Positions 8,024 to 16,926 are shown, numbered from the stretch's first letter. The stretch is 64,000 bases of DNA from an uncultured Acidimicrobiaceae bacterium (GCA_937975915.1 CALJTY010000015.1:1-64000); one strand, 5' to 3'. Notes: generated by a model not told the origin, from the sequence alone. Numbers and translations: made by a program.

Positions 8024-9991
8024 TTAGAGAGATGCTTCTACAAGACTTAGTAGATCACTCATAATCGCACTGAGCGAGAAGTCCTTTGGTGTGTAGACCG
8101 CGGTGACACCCTTTTTCTTTAGTGCTTCACCGTCTTCATTTGGAATAATTCCACCAACAATTACCTTGGCTTCCACGCCAGCAGCGTTGAGTCCACTGAT
8201 CACACGTGATACGAGCTCGATGTGCGATCCAGAAAGAATTGAAATTCCAACGATGTCAACATCTTCGTCTCTCGCGGCGGCGACAATTTCTTCCGGCGAG
8301 AGTCGAATCCCTTGGTAGACAACTTCGAATCCGGCGTCTCGTGCAGCAACGGCAATCTGTTCGGCACCATTGGAGTGACCATCTAGTCCTGGTTTCGCGA
8401 CAAGGAGCTTCGGCGGTGTTCCACGTTTTGCCTGCACTGCCTTAGAGCGTGCAACGAGCAGAGCAAAGTCATCTCCACGGTTGCTAATGCCACCACGTAC
8501 ACCAGTAGGAGCGCGGTATTCACCGTAGACCTCGCGTAGGGCTCCTGCCCATTCACCAGTAGTGCCACCAGCCTTAGCGAGTGCGATGGTTGGAATCATG
8601 ATGTTGTCTTCAGGCTTGGAGCTCTTGGCAACACGAGTTAGTTCTTGCAGTGCTGCACGAACGGCGTTCTCGTCTCGATTAGCGCGCCACTTGGTGACGT
8701 CTTCAATCATTTCACGTTCGACTTTTGGATCAACAGTCATGATTGCTTCAAGCGATGACCCACTTGTCAGTGGAGACTCTGTTGTTTCAGTGAACTTGTT
8801 TACACCAACAACTACTTGCTCTCCAGATTCAATGCGAGCAACGCGCTCGGCTTGACTCGCAACTAGGCGACTCTTTAGTTCTTCGATGGCCGCGAATGCA
8901 CCACCAAGACTGATGACGTCATCGAGTTCGTTCTTCACGGCTTCAGTTAGTTCGCGGACTTTGGCTTCCATCACGTGTGAACCAGCGAAGATGTCGGGGT
9001 ATTCGAGCAAGTCACTCTCGTAGGCGAGAACTTGTTGCATGCGAAGACTCCACTGCTGGTCCCAAGGGCGAGGAAGGCCCAGTGCTTCATTCCACGCTGG
9101 TAGCTGGATGGAGCGCGCACGTGCATCAGCTGAAAGAGATACTCCGAGCATTTCAATAACAATTCGCTGAACGTTATTTTCTGGCTGCTGCTCGGTGAGG
9201 CCGAGTGAGTTCACCTGCACGCCGTATCTAAAGCGACGAAGTGCTGGGTCTTCAACGCCGTAGCGAGTTCGACAAATTTCGTCCCACATTGCGGTGAAGG
9301 TGCGCATCTTTGCGATTTCTTCGATGAAACGCACTCCCGCGTTTACAAAGAATGAAATTCGCCCAACCACCTGAGGCATCTGCTCAGGGGTTACTTTTCC
9401 AGAATCACGAACAGCATCAAGAATGTCAATTGCGGTGGCTAGCGCGTAGGCGACTTCTTGAACAGGAGTGCAGCCTGCCTCTTGGAGGTGGTAACTGCAG
9501 ATGTTGATTGGATTCCACTTTGGAACGTTGTTGATGCCAAAGGCAATCATGTCAACAATGAGTCGACGCGATGGCTCAGGTGCGTAAATGAATGTTCCTC
9601 GGCTGAGGTATTCCTTCACAATGTCGTTCTGAGTTGTTCCCTGCAACTTGTTAAATGCAACACCCTGTTCTTCAGCGAGCGCCAAGTAGAGACCCCACAA
9701 CCAAGCAGCAGTTGCGTTGATGGTCATAGATGTATTGATTTCGCCAAAGGGAATCTGATCGAGGAGTTGGCGCATGTGGCCTAAGTGTGCAACTGGCACA
9801 CCGACTTTTCCAACTTCACCTGCAGCAGCAGAGTCGTCTGGGTCGTAGCCAGTCTGTGTTGGTAGGTCGAAGGCAATCGATAGACCGGTTTGGCCCTTTG
9901 CGAGGTTGCCTCGGTAAAGCTCGTTTGACTTAACGGCTGTTGAGTGTCCCGAGTACGTGCGTATTACCCATGGTTTAGAACGCTCAGCCAT
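8024..9991 (-). CDS. ecm: Coenzyme B12-dependent mutase, ethylmalonyl-CoA mutase (MeaA) type
   Basis: A 655-residue mutase with a TIM-barrel catalytic part and a C-terminal cobalamin domain. The B12 motif is complete: D537-x-H539-x-x-G in KPGLDGHSNG, then the SxL region (GISILSGSH) and GG (VIVGGIIP). The substrate motif reads FDLPTQTGYDPD, as in MeaA/Ecm, where true methylmalonyl-CoA mutases carry FDLATHRGYD; length also fits Ecm. It converts (2R)-ethylmalonyl-CoA to methylsuccinyl-CoA. I place the start at 9991 because GGAGGT precedes that ATG; an upstream in-frame start at 10066 would overlap hbd. It follows hbd by 16 bp on the same strand. Confidence 0.92.
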   Translation of the reverse strand: MAERSKPWVIRTYSGHSTAVKSNELYRGNLAKGQTGLSIAFDLPTQTGYDPDDSAAAGEVGKVGVPVAHLGHMRQLLDQIPFGEINTSMTINATAAWLWGLYLALAEEQGVAFNKLQGTTQNDIVKEYLSRGTFIYAPEPSRRLIVDMIAFGINNVPKWNPINICSYHLQEAGCTPVQEVAYALATAIDILDAVRDSGKVTPEQMPQVVGRISFFVNAGVRFIEEIAKMRTFTAMWDEICRTRYGVEDPALRRFRYGVQVNSLGLTEQQPENNVQRIVIEMLGVSLSADARARSIQLPAWNEALGLPRPWDQQWSLRMQQVLAYESDLLEYPDIFAGSHVMEAKVRELTEAVKNELDDVISLGGAFAAIEELKSRLVASQAERVARIESGEQVVVGVNKFTETTESPLTSGSSLEAIMTVDPKVEREMIEDVTKWRANRDENAVRAALQELTRVAKSSKPEDNIMIPTIALAKAGGTTGEWAGALREVYGEYRAPTGVRGGISNRGDDFALLVARSKAVQAKRGTPPKLLVAKPGLDGHSNGAEQIAVAARDAGFEVVYQGIRLSPEEIVAAARDEDVDIVGISILSGSHIELVSRVISGLNAAGVEAKVIVGGIIPNEDGEALKKKGVTAVYTPKDFSLSAIMSDLLSLVEASL

Positions 9992-10007
9992 GTGACCTCC
10001 GAGATTT

Positions 10008-10862
10008 CTATCGACCGTAGTCGAAGAAACCGCTGCCAGTCTTTCGACCAAGTTTTCCTGCTGCAACTAATTCACGCAACATTGGACGAGGCTTGAAGTT
10101 CTCTTCGCCAGAGTCTGCGTACAGTGCTTCCAAGATTGAAAGTGATGTGTCAAGACCAACAAGGTCAAGAAGTGCGAACGGTCCCATTGGGAAACCGCAT
10201 CCACCCTTCATAGCGATGTCGATTCCTTCACGCGTTGCCACGCCATCTTCTAAAAGGTGAATTGCGTTATTTAGGTATGGGAAGAGAAGTGCGTTAACAA
10301 TGAAGCCTGCAACGTCTTTAACTTCAACTGGGTCCTTGTCACATGCCTTAGCGAACTCAGTTACACGACTAATTGTCTCATCGCTGGAGCACGATGCTCG
10401 AACAATTTCAACGAGTGACATGGTGTTCGCTGGGTTGAAGAAGTGCACTCCACAAACAAGTTCACCGCGGTTAGTCTGTGCAGCGAGTTCAAGAACTGAA
10501 AGTGTTGAAGTATTCGTTGCAAGAACTGCGTCCTTGTTGATTGTTTCGTCGAGCTCTTTAAAGATCTGCTTCTTAACATCAAGGTTCTCAACAACTGACT
10601 CAATGATGAGGTCGCAGCCTGCGAGGTCTGAGAGAGTTGTGGTTGCACTAACGCGAGCACGAATCTGGTCAGCGTCTTCTTGAGTGCGCTTACCTTTTTC
10701 GACTTGTTTCGCAAGGGACTTCTCGAGTCCAGCCAGCATCTTGTCAGCCGTTTCTTGCGAACGACTCCTAAGAATCACTGTTGCTCCGGCGGCTGCAGAT
10801 ACTTCTGCAATTCCGCTGCCCATAATGCCTGAACCTAAAATTCCAATTTTTGTGAACGTCAT
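10008..10862 (-). CDS. hbd: 3-hydroxybutyryl-CoA dehydrogenase
   Basis: A 284-residue short-type 3-hydroxyacyl-CoA dehydrogenase. The NAD-binding motif GILGSGIMGSGIAE opens the protein; the catalytic histidine sits in CGVHFFNPANTMSLVE, and the C-terminal GRKTGSGFFDY is typical. It interconverts acetoacetyl-CoA and 3-hydroxybutyryl-CoA, between the thiolase and a crotonase in the ethylmalonyl-CoA pathway. With ecm 16 bp downstream on the same strand it forms an hbd-ecm unit. The ATG at 10862 follows TAATCT (10869-10874) by six bases and lacks a Shine-Dalgarno, so it is predicted leaderless. No crotonase gene is visible in the window. Confidence 0.95.
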   Translation of the reverse strand: MTFTKIGILGSGIMGSGIAEVSAAAGATVILRSRSQETADKMLAGLEKSLAKQVEKGKRTQEDADQIRARVSATTTLSDLAGCDLIIESVVENLDVKKQIFKELDETINKDAVLATNTSTLSVLELAAQTNRGELVCGVHFFNPANTMSLVEIVRASCSSDETISRVTEFAKACDKDPVEVKDVAGFIVNALLFPYLNNAIHLLEDGVATREGIDIAMKGGCGFPMGPFALLDLVGLDTSLSILEALYADSGEENFKPRPMLRELVAAGKLGRKTGSGFFDYGR

Positions 10863-10874
10863 TTCAGAAGATTA
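10863..10874 (-). promoter_or_regulatory. Leaderless promoter -10 element of hbd-ecm
   Basis: On the minus strand TAATCT (10869-10874), then TCTGAA, then the hbd ATG. The spacing of six is the same as for uppP, ccr, lysC, asd and yajQ. Confidence 0.55.
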
Positions 10875-10944
10875 CTTGCCAGTAGGCGGGTCGAGCCAGT
10901 CGAGAAACTTCGTTATGCAGGCCTTGGCCACAAGGGCCAAGTTC

Positions 10945-11496
10945 TTATGACTCAGTAATGGTCACAGACTCGATGATTACGTCCTCTTGTGGACGTCCAC
11001 TGCCTGTTCCGATGGCGTCAATTGCCGCAACAACTTCCAGACCCTTAACAACTTTTCCAAAAAGTGCGTAGAGCGGAGGAAGGCGCATGCCATCAGGTCC
11101 AGAGATTACGAAGAATTGTGAACCATTGGTATCAGGTCCTGCGTTGGCCATAGCGAGTGATCCAAGTTCGTAACGACCAGCTTTTGGAAGTTCGTCTTTG
11201 AAGCGGTACCCAGGCCCACCAGCGCCAGTGCCAGTCGGATCGCCACCTTGCAGCACGAATCCAGGAATCACGCGGTGAAAAACAATTCCGTCGTAGTAGT
11301 GCCAACGTGACAAGAACACAAAGCTGTTCACTGTATTCGGTGCGCCCGCAGCATCTAGAACAATTTCAAGTGTTCCCTTTGACGTGACCATTGTTGCTGA
11401 GTAGTTCTTTGCTGGATCAATGATCATTGGTGGTGCTGCGTCAAACTTCTGGCGCTGTGGACTTGATCCGTCTGCGTTTGGAATGTTGTCACTCAT
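10945..11496 (-). CDS. Cyclophilin-type peptidyl-prolyl cis-trans isomerase
   Basis: A 183-residue cyclophilin. The catalytic core is clear: FHRVIPGFVLQGGDPTGTG with the active-site Arg, then NGSQFFV. It speeds proline isomerisation in folding proteins. No signal peptide is seen, and a roughly 30-residue N-terminal extension precedes the beta-barrel, so it is probably cytoplasmic. The ATG lies 2 bp after the stop of the FKBP gene, with GAAGGG as Shine-Dalgarno inside that gene; the two isomerases are co-transcribed from the FKBP promoter. Confidence 0.95.
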   Translation of the reverse strand: MSDNIPNADGSSPQRQKFDAAPPMIIDPAKNYSATMVTSKGTLEIVLDAAGAPNTVNSFVFLSRWHYYDGIVFHRVIPGFVLQGGDPTGTGAGGPGYRFKDELPKAGRYELGSLAMANAGPDTNGSQFFVISGPDGMRLPPLYALFGKVVKGLEVVAAIDAIGTGSGRPQEDVIIESVTITES

Positions 11497-11498
11497 GA

Positions 11499-12209
11499 TT
11501 AACCCTTCGTGACCTTCAAGAGGTCAACTACAAATACAAGTGTGTCGTTTGCTGCGATGCCATTCCCAGGAGACTGCGCACCATATCCAAGCGATGCAGG
11601 AATGATGAGTTCACGTCGTCCACCTTCACGCATGCCAACAATTCCTAGGTCCCAGCCCTTAATAACTTGGCCTGAGCCAAGCTTGAAGCTGAACGGCTGT
11701 GAAGTCCACGAAGACTGCTGAACCTTGTGAGTTGAATACGTGGCGAGAACGTACTGCATCTGAAGTGTGTCGCCAGCCTTTGCGGCTGCGCCAGTTCCGG
11801 CAATGAGGTCACTCGAGCGCATTTGCGATGGAGCAGCACTTGTCGGCACTGTAACGGTTGGCTCAGATCCAGACTTTCCAGCTGCTGAGCGGTCGGCTGC
11901 AGGGATTGGTGCAAACGTTGAAACGCTTGCAGCGATTGTTGAAGTTGTGACTGCGCCAGTGGTTGTTGTTGATCCTTGCGCCAATGTTGTTGTCGTAGTT
12001 GCAAGTGTGGTCGTCGTGGTTGGAATAGTTGTTGTAGTGGTGCTTGAGCCCCCAGAGAACAACGCTGCACCAGTTCCTAGGACCATTGCGCCAACTATTG
12101 TGATAATCACCCAGCGGCGAAGCGTTTGACGCCTCTTGGACTCACGCTGGAGCCGTTCCATCTTTTCGCGGCGAGCCGCTTTCTGTCGTTCACGTTTAGT
12201 AGTAGCCAT
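11499..12209 (-). CDS. Membrane-anchored FKBP-type peptidyl-prolyl isomerase
   Basis: A 236-residue protein with a strongly basic cytoplasmic N-terminus (1-32), one transmembrane segment (about 33-51), a threonine-rich linker (about 56-95) and a C-terminal FKBP domain (about 143-236) including VIKGWDLGIVGMREGGRREL and GYG. This predicts an isomerase tethered outside the membrane, acting on secreted or envelope proteins. The ATG at 12209 has no Shine-Dalgarno; TAATGT (12216-12221) lies six bases upstream, so it is predicted leaderless. It is divergent from lysC, with 55 bp between the starts. Confidence 0.92.
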   Translation of the reverse strand: MATTKRERQKAARREKMERLQRESKRRQTLRRWVIITIVGAMVLGTGAALFSGGSSTTTTTIPTTTTTLATTTTTLAQGSTTTTGAVTTSTIAASVSTFAPIPAADRSAAGKSGSEPTVTVPTSAAPSQMRSSDLIAGTGAAAKAGDTLQMQYVLATYSTHKVQQSSWTSQPFSFKLGSGQVIKGWDLGIVGMREGGRRELIIPASLGYGAQSPGNGIAANDTLVFVVDLLKVTKG

Positions 12210-12264
12210 GGTGCGACATTACTAGGACTTTTCGGGGTGAGAGGCCCTCAACTAGAATTGCGTG
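12210..12264. promoter_or_regulatory. Divergent leaderless promoters, FKBP / lysC
   Basis: Minus strand: TAATGT (12216-12221), six bases, ATG at 12209. Plus strand: TAGAAT (12253-12258), six bases (TGCGTG), ATG at 12265. The predicted transcription starts coincide with the A of each ATG. This 55-bp gap is the clearest back-to-back example in the window. Confidence 0.65.
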
Positions 12265-13482
12265 ATGGCTCTTGTGGTTCAAAAGTACGGTGGAACGTCA
12301 GTCGGCGATGCTGAACGTATTCGCGCTGTAGCTAGCCATGTTGCTAAAACTCGCGCTGAAGGCAACGAAGTCGTTGTCGTCGTTTCAGCAATGGGCAAGT
12401 TCACTGATGAACTGATCAAATTGGCGGACGAAGTTTCTCCAACACGCCCACCTCGTGAGCTCGACATGCTCCTCACCGCTGGTGAACGTATTTCTATGGC
12501 CCTTGTTTCTATGGCGCTCGCGGACCAAGGTGTCCAGTCGGCTTCATTCACGGGTTCACAGGCTGGAATCATTACTGACACTGATCACACTCGAGCCAAG
12601 ATTCTCGAAATGCGTCCCGAGCGCATTCGTGAAGCTATTGATGCCGGGATGGTTCCCGTCGTTGCTGGGTTCCAAGGTGTTTCAACCGATCACGACATCA
12701 CGACACTTGGTCGTGGTGGCTCTGACGTAACTGCAGTTGCGCTCGCTGCTGCACTTGGTGCAGATGTATGTGAGATCTACACCGACGTAACTGGCGTGTA
12801 CACCGCTGACCCTCGTGTTGTGCCAAATGCGCACCGCTTAGACAAAATTTCTTTTGACGAGATGATGGAAATGGCAGCCACTGGCGGTCGAGTACTCATG
12901 TTGCGTTCTGTTGAGTTTGCACGTCGTCATGGTGTGCCGTTACATGTTCGATCAAGTTTTACCTGGGAACCAGGAACTTGGATTGTGGAGGAGGACCCCA
13001 CTATGGAAGAAGCAGTTGTTACCGCAATTACCGACGACACGTCTGAGGCAAAAATCACGGTTGGCGGTGTTCCCGACAAGCCGGGCATCGCTGCGAAGTT
13101 GTTCCGTGAGCTCGCTAACGAGGGCATCAACGTTGACATGATTGTCCAGAACACTGGTGCCAATGGGTTGACCGACATCTCGTTCACTGTTGCTCTCACC
13201 GACCTTGACGCCGCAACTGGCGTTTGCGAAAAAGTTAAAGGCGTGATTGGTGCTGCATCTGTTACTACTGACAACAACATTGGACGTGTTTCAATTGTTG
13301 GCGCAGGAATGAAGTCAAGCGCAGGTGTCACGGCTTTGATGTTTGAAACGCTTTCAAATAATGGAATCAACATTGAAATGATCTCAACGAGCTCAATTCG
13401 CATTTCATGTGTTCTTCGTGCTGACAAGGTTGGCGACGCTGTTCGTTTCCTTCACACTGCATTTGGCTTAGACGCGAACTAG
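12265..13482 (+). CDS. lysC: Aspartate kinase
   Basis: A 405-residue monofunctional aspartokinase. The kinase domain opens with VVQKYGGTSVGDAERI, and two ACT regulatory domains occupy roughly residues 260-405. It phosphorylates aspartate, the committed step toward lysine, threonine, methionine and diaminopimelate. The ATG at 12265 is preferred over a GTG one codon earlier because TAGAAT ends six bases before it. A strong in-frame internal start lies at 13003 (separate entry), as in organisms making alpha and beta subunits from one gene. The asd gene follows after 9 bp. Confidence 0.97.
   Translation: MALVVQKYGGTSVGDAERIRAVASHVAKTRAEGNEVVVVVSAMGKFTDELIKLADEVSPTRPPRELDMLLTAGERISMALVSMALADQGVQSASFTGSQAGIITDTDHTRAKILEMRPERIREAIDAGMVPVVAGFQGVSTDHDITTLGRGGSDVTAVALAAALGADVCEIYTDVTGVYTADPRVVPNAHRLDKISFDEMMEMAATGGRVLMLRSVEFARRHGVPLHVRSSFTWEPGTWIVEEDPTMEEAVVTAITDDTSEAKITVGGVPDKPGIAAKLFRELANEGINVDMIVQNTGANGLTDISFTVALTDLDAATGVCEKVKGVIGAASVTTDNNIGRVSIVGAGMKSSAGVTALMFETLSNNGINIEMISTSSIRISCVLRADKVGDAVRFLHTAFGLDAN
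12987..13482 (+). other. lysC: Internal translation start in lysC giving a separate regulatory beta subunit
   Basis: GGAGGAGGA at 12987-12995 is followed by seven bases and an in-frame ATG at 13003, codon 247 of lysC. Translation from here would give a 159-residue protein holding just the two ACT domains. Corynebacterium glutamicum and Bacillus subtilis make such an aspartokinase beta subunit from an internal start in the same region. The ribosome site is seen directly; its use is inference from those families. Confidence 0.7.
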
Positions 13483-13491
13483 GCTTACCCC
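13480..13491 (+). promoter_or_regulatory. Leaderless promoter of asd overlapping the lysC stop
   Basis: TAGGCT at 13480-13485 begins with the TAG stop codon of lysC and is followed by TACCCC and the asd ATG at 13492. If active, asd can be transcribed apart from lysC as a leaderless message. Confidence 0.5.
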
Positions 13492-14520
13492 ATGCGAATT
13501 GCCATTATTGGAGCCACAGGTCAAGTAGGAACAGTCATGCGAGCGATTCTTCGCGAGCGTAACTATCCAGTTGACGAAATCCGTTACTTCGGTTCATCAC
13601 GTTCAGCGGGAACATTCCTTGACTGGAACGGAGAGCAGATTGTTGTGGAAGATGCTGCAACGGCAGACTTCTCGGGCATTCAGATCGTGCTCGCATCGTC
13701 TGGTGCAACTGCCTCTCGGGCAATTTCACCTTTGATGGCAGCGGCTGGTGCGATCGTGGTTGACAACTCTTCAGCGTGGCGTAGTGACCCTGATGTGCCA
13801 CTCGTAGTTTCTGAAGTTAATGCGCACACTCTTCACAACATCCCTAAGGGAATTGTTGCGAATCCGAATTGCACAACTATGGCGGCGATGCCAGTGCTTA
13901 AGCCGTTGCACTTGGCCGCGGGACTTACTTCACTGACGGTATCTACATACCAAGCAGTCAGTGGTGCTGGGCGTGATGGTGTGGATGAACTTGCTGGCCA
14001 AGTTGAAGCATCAGTGCAACGTGACATTCGAGTTTTGACGTTTGATGGTGCGGGTATCGAAATGACTCCTGGAGTCAAGTTCCCTAATACCATTGCGCAC
14101 AACGTGATTCCCATGGCTGGGGACATGGTTGATGACGAGCGCCTCGAAACCGTAGAAGAAAAGAAGCTTCGTGACGAAAGTCGCAAGATTCTTGAGATCC
14201 CAGGACTACTCGTTGCGGCGACCTGCGTACGAGTTCCAGTCTTTACTGGCCACTCACTTTCAATCACCGCAAGTTTTGATCGACCAATTTCACCTCAAGA
14301 AGCAACAGAAATTCTTTCTAATGCACCAGGTGTCGTCCTTCATGAAATGCCGACACCTCGTCTGGCCGCGGGCAAGGATCCAAGTTACGTTGGACGAATT
14401 CGACCGGCCGAAACTGTGAAGAATGGCCTTTCATTCTTTGTTAGCAATGACAACCTTCGTAAGGGCGCTGCGCTCAATACAGTGCAAATTGCTGAAGAAC
14501 TCATCAGCATTATTTCCTAG
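13492..14520 (+). CDS. asd: Aspartate-semialdehyde dehydrogenase
   Basis: A 342-residue NADP-dependent dehydrogenase. It has the N-terminal GATGQVGTVM nucleotide motif, catalytic Cys127 in VANPNCTTMAAMPVL and the later histidine in VFTGHSLSI. It reduces aspartyl phosphate to the semialdehyde, the second step after LysC. It lies 9 bp from lysC, so it may be read through as an operon or initiated from its own TAGGCT element. No Shine-Dalgarno is visible before the ATG. Confidence 0.97.
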   Translation: MRIAIIGATGQVGTVMRAILRERNYPVDEIRYFGSSRSAGTFLDWNGEQIVVEDAATADFSGIQIVLASSGATASRAISPLMAAAGAIVVDNSSAWRSDPDVPLVVSEVNAHTLHNIPKGIVANPNCTTMAAMPVLKPLHLAAGLTSLTVSTYQAVSGAGRDGVDELAGQVEASVQRDIRVLTFDGAGIEMTPGVKFPNTIAHNVIPMAGDMVDDERLETVEEKKLRDESRKILEIPGLLVAATCVRVPVFTGHSLSITASFDRPISPQEATEILSNAPGVVLHEMPTPRLAAGKDPSYVGRIRPAETVKNGLSFFVSNDNLRKGAALNTVQIAEELISIIS

Positions 14521-14590
14521 GAAATTTCTTTCCTTTTAAAGGTGTCACACCGTCTACCTATGGTGTTCAAATAGAACAAAGGGGTTTGTC

Positions 14591-15817
14591 ATGAACGGAA
14601 TTATTTTTGGAGTTGCGGGTCTCGTAATTGGCCTTTTAGTCGCACTACTTTTCAGGACTTCATCAAAGAAAACAAGCACGCCTGAAGTTCCGTCAGGCGT
14701 CGCGCTAACGGCTGCGGACATTGAACGAGTAGTGAAGAGTCAATTCGCTGAAGCGCTTACTGATCTCACCGAGAGAGCACGCGAGGATCGAAACGAATCC
14801 ATCAACCTTGCAGCGACGCAGGTTGCGAAATCTGGTGGAGACGAACTTGGCAAACGTGCAGAAGAAATCGACAACACCTTAAAGACGTACCGTGAAGCGA
14901 TCGATAAGCAAGTGAGCGAATTACAAGGCGAACTGAAGAACTTGCGTGAAATGAACATTGAACGTTTCGGAAGCGTCGACAGTGCAGTGAATGGACTCGC
15001 GTTTCAAACTCAAGCCCTAAACAAAGTTTTATCTAGCTCGCAAGGTCGAGGTAACTGGGGCGAGCGAATGCTCGAAGATATTTTGACCCAGTCAGGATTC
15101 GAACGCGGAATCAATTATGAGCGTCAAGAGAAATTAGAAGGTGGAGGAAAGCCCGACTACAGCTTCTTCCTTCCACCCGACCGTGTTTTATATCTCGACT
15201 CGAAGTTCCCGCTTGAGAATTATCTGAAATATTTCGAAGCAAGCGATGAAAACTCTCAGAAAATGTACAAAGAGTCATTCTTAAAAAATGTGGAACAACG
15301 CGTTAAAGAACTCGAAGATCGTGACTACGTTGAGCAGTCAAACAAGAATGCGATTGACTACGTTTTGCTCTTCATCCCTAATGAAGGGATCCTCGGTTTC
15401 ATTCAGAATGAGCGCCCAAGCTTGATTGATGATGCAATCAACAAAAAGGTGCTGCTCTGCTCACCACTGACGTTGTATGCATTCTTAGGTGTAGTTCGCC
15501 AAGCCAGTGCCAGCTTCAACATGGCCCAAGAAGCTAACGAAGTACTTCGACTTCTTACGTCCTTTGGTAAGGCGTGGACACATTATGTAAATAACTTGAA
15601 TGACATTTATAAGTCATTTGAGAAGATGCAGAAGAAATTAAAAGCGGTCACCACCGGTCGAGTATTTGGAACACTGCGAAAGAGTGTTGAACAAGTCGAA
15701 AACTTGGCTCAGTCCAAGGGAATTGGTGGTGACACCAAGGCGCTCGATGAAATGGTTGCTGCGTTTGAAGTTGTTGAGCAGTCTGGTGATAGTGACTACG
15801 ACCTTGAAGACGAATGA
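14591..15817 (+). CDS. rmuC: DNA recombination protein RmuC homologue
   Basis: A 408-residue protein with an N-terminal membrane segment (about 4-20), a coiled-coil stretch (about 60-120) and the RmuC nuclease-like domain (about 130-360), including RGNWGERMLEDILTQSGFE, the segment LDSKFPLENY and IDYVLLFIPNEG. RmuC proteins limit DNA inversions and are related to restriction-type nucleases; their biochemical role is still unclear. AAAGGGG precedes the ATG at a normal distance, and TATGGT (14559-14564) is a likely -10, so this gene has a short leader unlike many neighbours. Confidence 0.92.
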   Translation: MNGIIFGVAGLVIGLLVALLFRTSSKKTSTPEVPSGVALTAADIERVVKSQFAEALTDLTERAREDRNESINLAATQVAKSGGDELGKRAEEIDNTLKTYREAIDKQVSELQGELKNLREMNIERFGSVDSAVNGLAFQTQALNKVLSSSQGRGNWGERMLEDILTQSGFERGINYERQEKLEGGGKPDYSFFLPPDRVLYLDSKFPLENYLKYFEASDENSQKMYKESFLKNVEQRVKELEDRDYVEQSNKNAIDYVLLFIPNEGILGFIQNERPSLIDDAINKKVLLCSPLTLYAFLGVVRQASASFNMAQEANEVLRLLTSFGKAWTHYVNNLNDIYKSFEKMQKKLKAVTTGRVFGTLRKSVEQVENLAQSKGIGGDTKALDEMVAAFEVVEQSGDSDYDLEDE

Positions 15818-15874
15818 TCTGGGTGAATCACCAGTGGTTTACTCGTTCACTTTGAGTGACTAAGTTCTTTACTC

Positions 15875-16867
15875 GTGGCCCGCACTCGCGCTCAACGTCG
15901 TACTCAGTCAATTTTTATTGGACTAGCAGTCCTCTTCACATTGCTAGTGCTTCTCTTCGCTCGAGACATCAATACTTCTGCGCACCAAGCCAGTAGCCCT
16001 CGACGAAGTGAAAATTTAAGTTTTGCCACACTTGCAAACTCATCAATCCAGAAACAAAACAATTTTGATTCTGGATTGTCGTTTCTTCTACAAAATGGTT
16101 CGGGCTTAAGTCGTCCGGTTTTTGCGGCTCGACTGGAACAACTTGCCCTGGAGCTTCCGAAGTGGGAGACAGACGTTCAGTTGCTTAAGAGTCCAACATT
16201 GGCCCATCACATCAATACTGAGTTCGTATCAATAACTGAAGCAAGAATCGACATTCTGACTTCCGTCATTCGATCTGTTAGCAATGACCTGCAGTTACCT
16301 GGAATCACGTTGAGCAAAACAACAAGTTCGAACACTTCGCTTACCTCACTCAAACAAAGATGGGACCACGTCCGATTCGGACTCAAAAAAGAACCGGGAC
16401 GAGCTCAACTCTTATCTTTTACAAATCTTGTTGGCTCATTGCACCACATGGGCACTCTTTCTTCATTACGGTCTTCTCCAACACTGCGAGTAACCAGAGG
16501 GATTGGTGTCGCGGCAGTTTCTGTTCGCCCATCGCCACTTCCCGCGTCTCGAGGTGTATTACTTCTTGCCCCTGTGACACGAGTGAGTCTTGGTGTTTCA
16601 GTTATGAACGCAAGTTATGTTGACCAACCTGTGACGCTGTCAATCACATTCCAGCCATCTAACGGAAAAGGTGTTTTCCAATCGCAGACGCTGAAGGCAA
16701 TAATTGGGCCAAATCACGCGTACGGTTTTCTGCCAAAATCCCTAAAAACTAAGGCAGGACAACGAGCAACGTTAACGATCTCCGTGGACGGAGCACCGGG
16801 TGCCGCAGGTATGACAAGGACCAAGGTCTACACAGTCATAATGTCACCTTCTGGAAATAATTCTTAG
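15875..16867 (+). CDS. Membrane-anchored protein of unknown function
   Basis: A 330-residue protein I do not recognise. It starts with a basic segment (MARTRAQRRTQ), has one hydrophobic helix at about 13-30, and then a long soluble part rich in Ser, Thr and Leu; the second half looks beta-rich (alternating hydrophobic residues from about 205 on). This suggests a single-pass protein with an extracytoplasmic domain. The GTG start at 15875 is eight bases after TAAGTT (15861-15866) and has no Shine-Dalgarno. It stands alone between rmuC and citrate synthase, with no functional hint from context. Confidence 0.75.
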   Translation: MARTRAQRRTQSIFIGLAVLFTLLVLLFARDINTSAHQASSPRRSENLSFATLANSSIQKQNNFDSGLSFLLQNGSGLSRPVFAARLEQLALELPKWETDVQLLKSPTLAHHINTEFVSITEARIDILTSVIRSVSNDLQLPGITLSKTTSSNTSLTSLKQRWDHVRFGLKKEPGRAQLLSFTNLVGSLHHMGTLSSLRSSPTLRVTRGIGVAAVSVRPSPLPASRGVLLLAPVTRVSLGVSVMNASYVDQPVTLSITFQPSNGKGVFQSQTLKAIIGPNHAYGFLPKSLKTKAGQRATLTISVDGAPGAAGMTRTKVYTVIMSPSGNNS

Positions 16868-16926
16868 AATTTTTGACTAAAAATTCGCCTACGATAGAGG
16901 TGTACCCAAACACGAATTGAGGCATT
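16868..16926 (+). promoter_or_regulatory. Promoter and short leader of gltA
   Basis: TACGAT at 16890-16895 resembles the -10 elements of rplJ and others; the predicted start is near 16902, leaving a leader of about 25 bases. A weak GAGG lies before the GTG. TTGACT at 16873 is too close to serve as its -35. Confidence 0.4.

Noticed and set aside
10008..10066. Upstream start for ecm that would overlap hbd
   Set aside because: GGAGGT directly precedes the ATG at 9991, and the family begins there.
11645..12070. Long open frame in another reading frame of the FKBP gene, rich in Gln and Leu
   Set aside because: It is a shadow of the threonine-rich linker and FKBP domain; no start context and biased composition.
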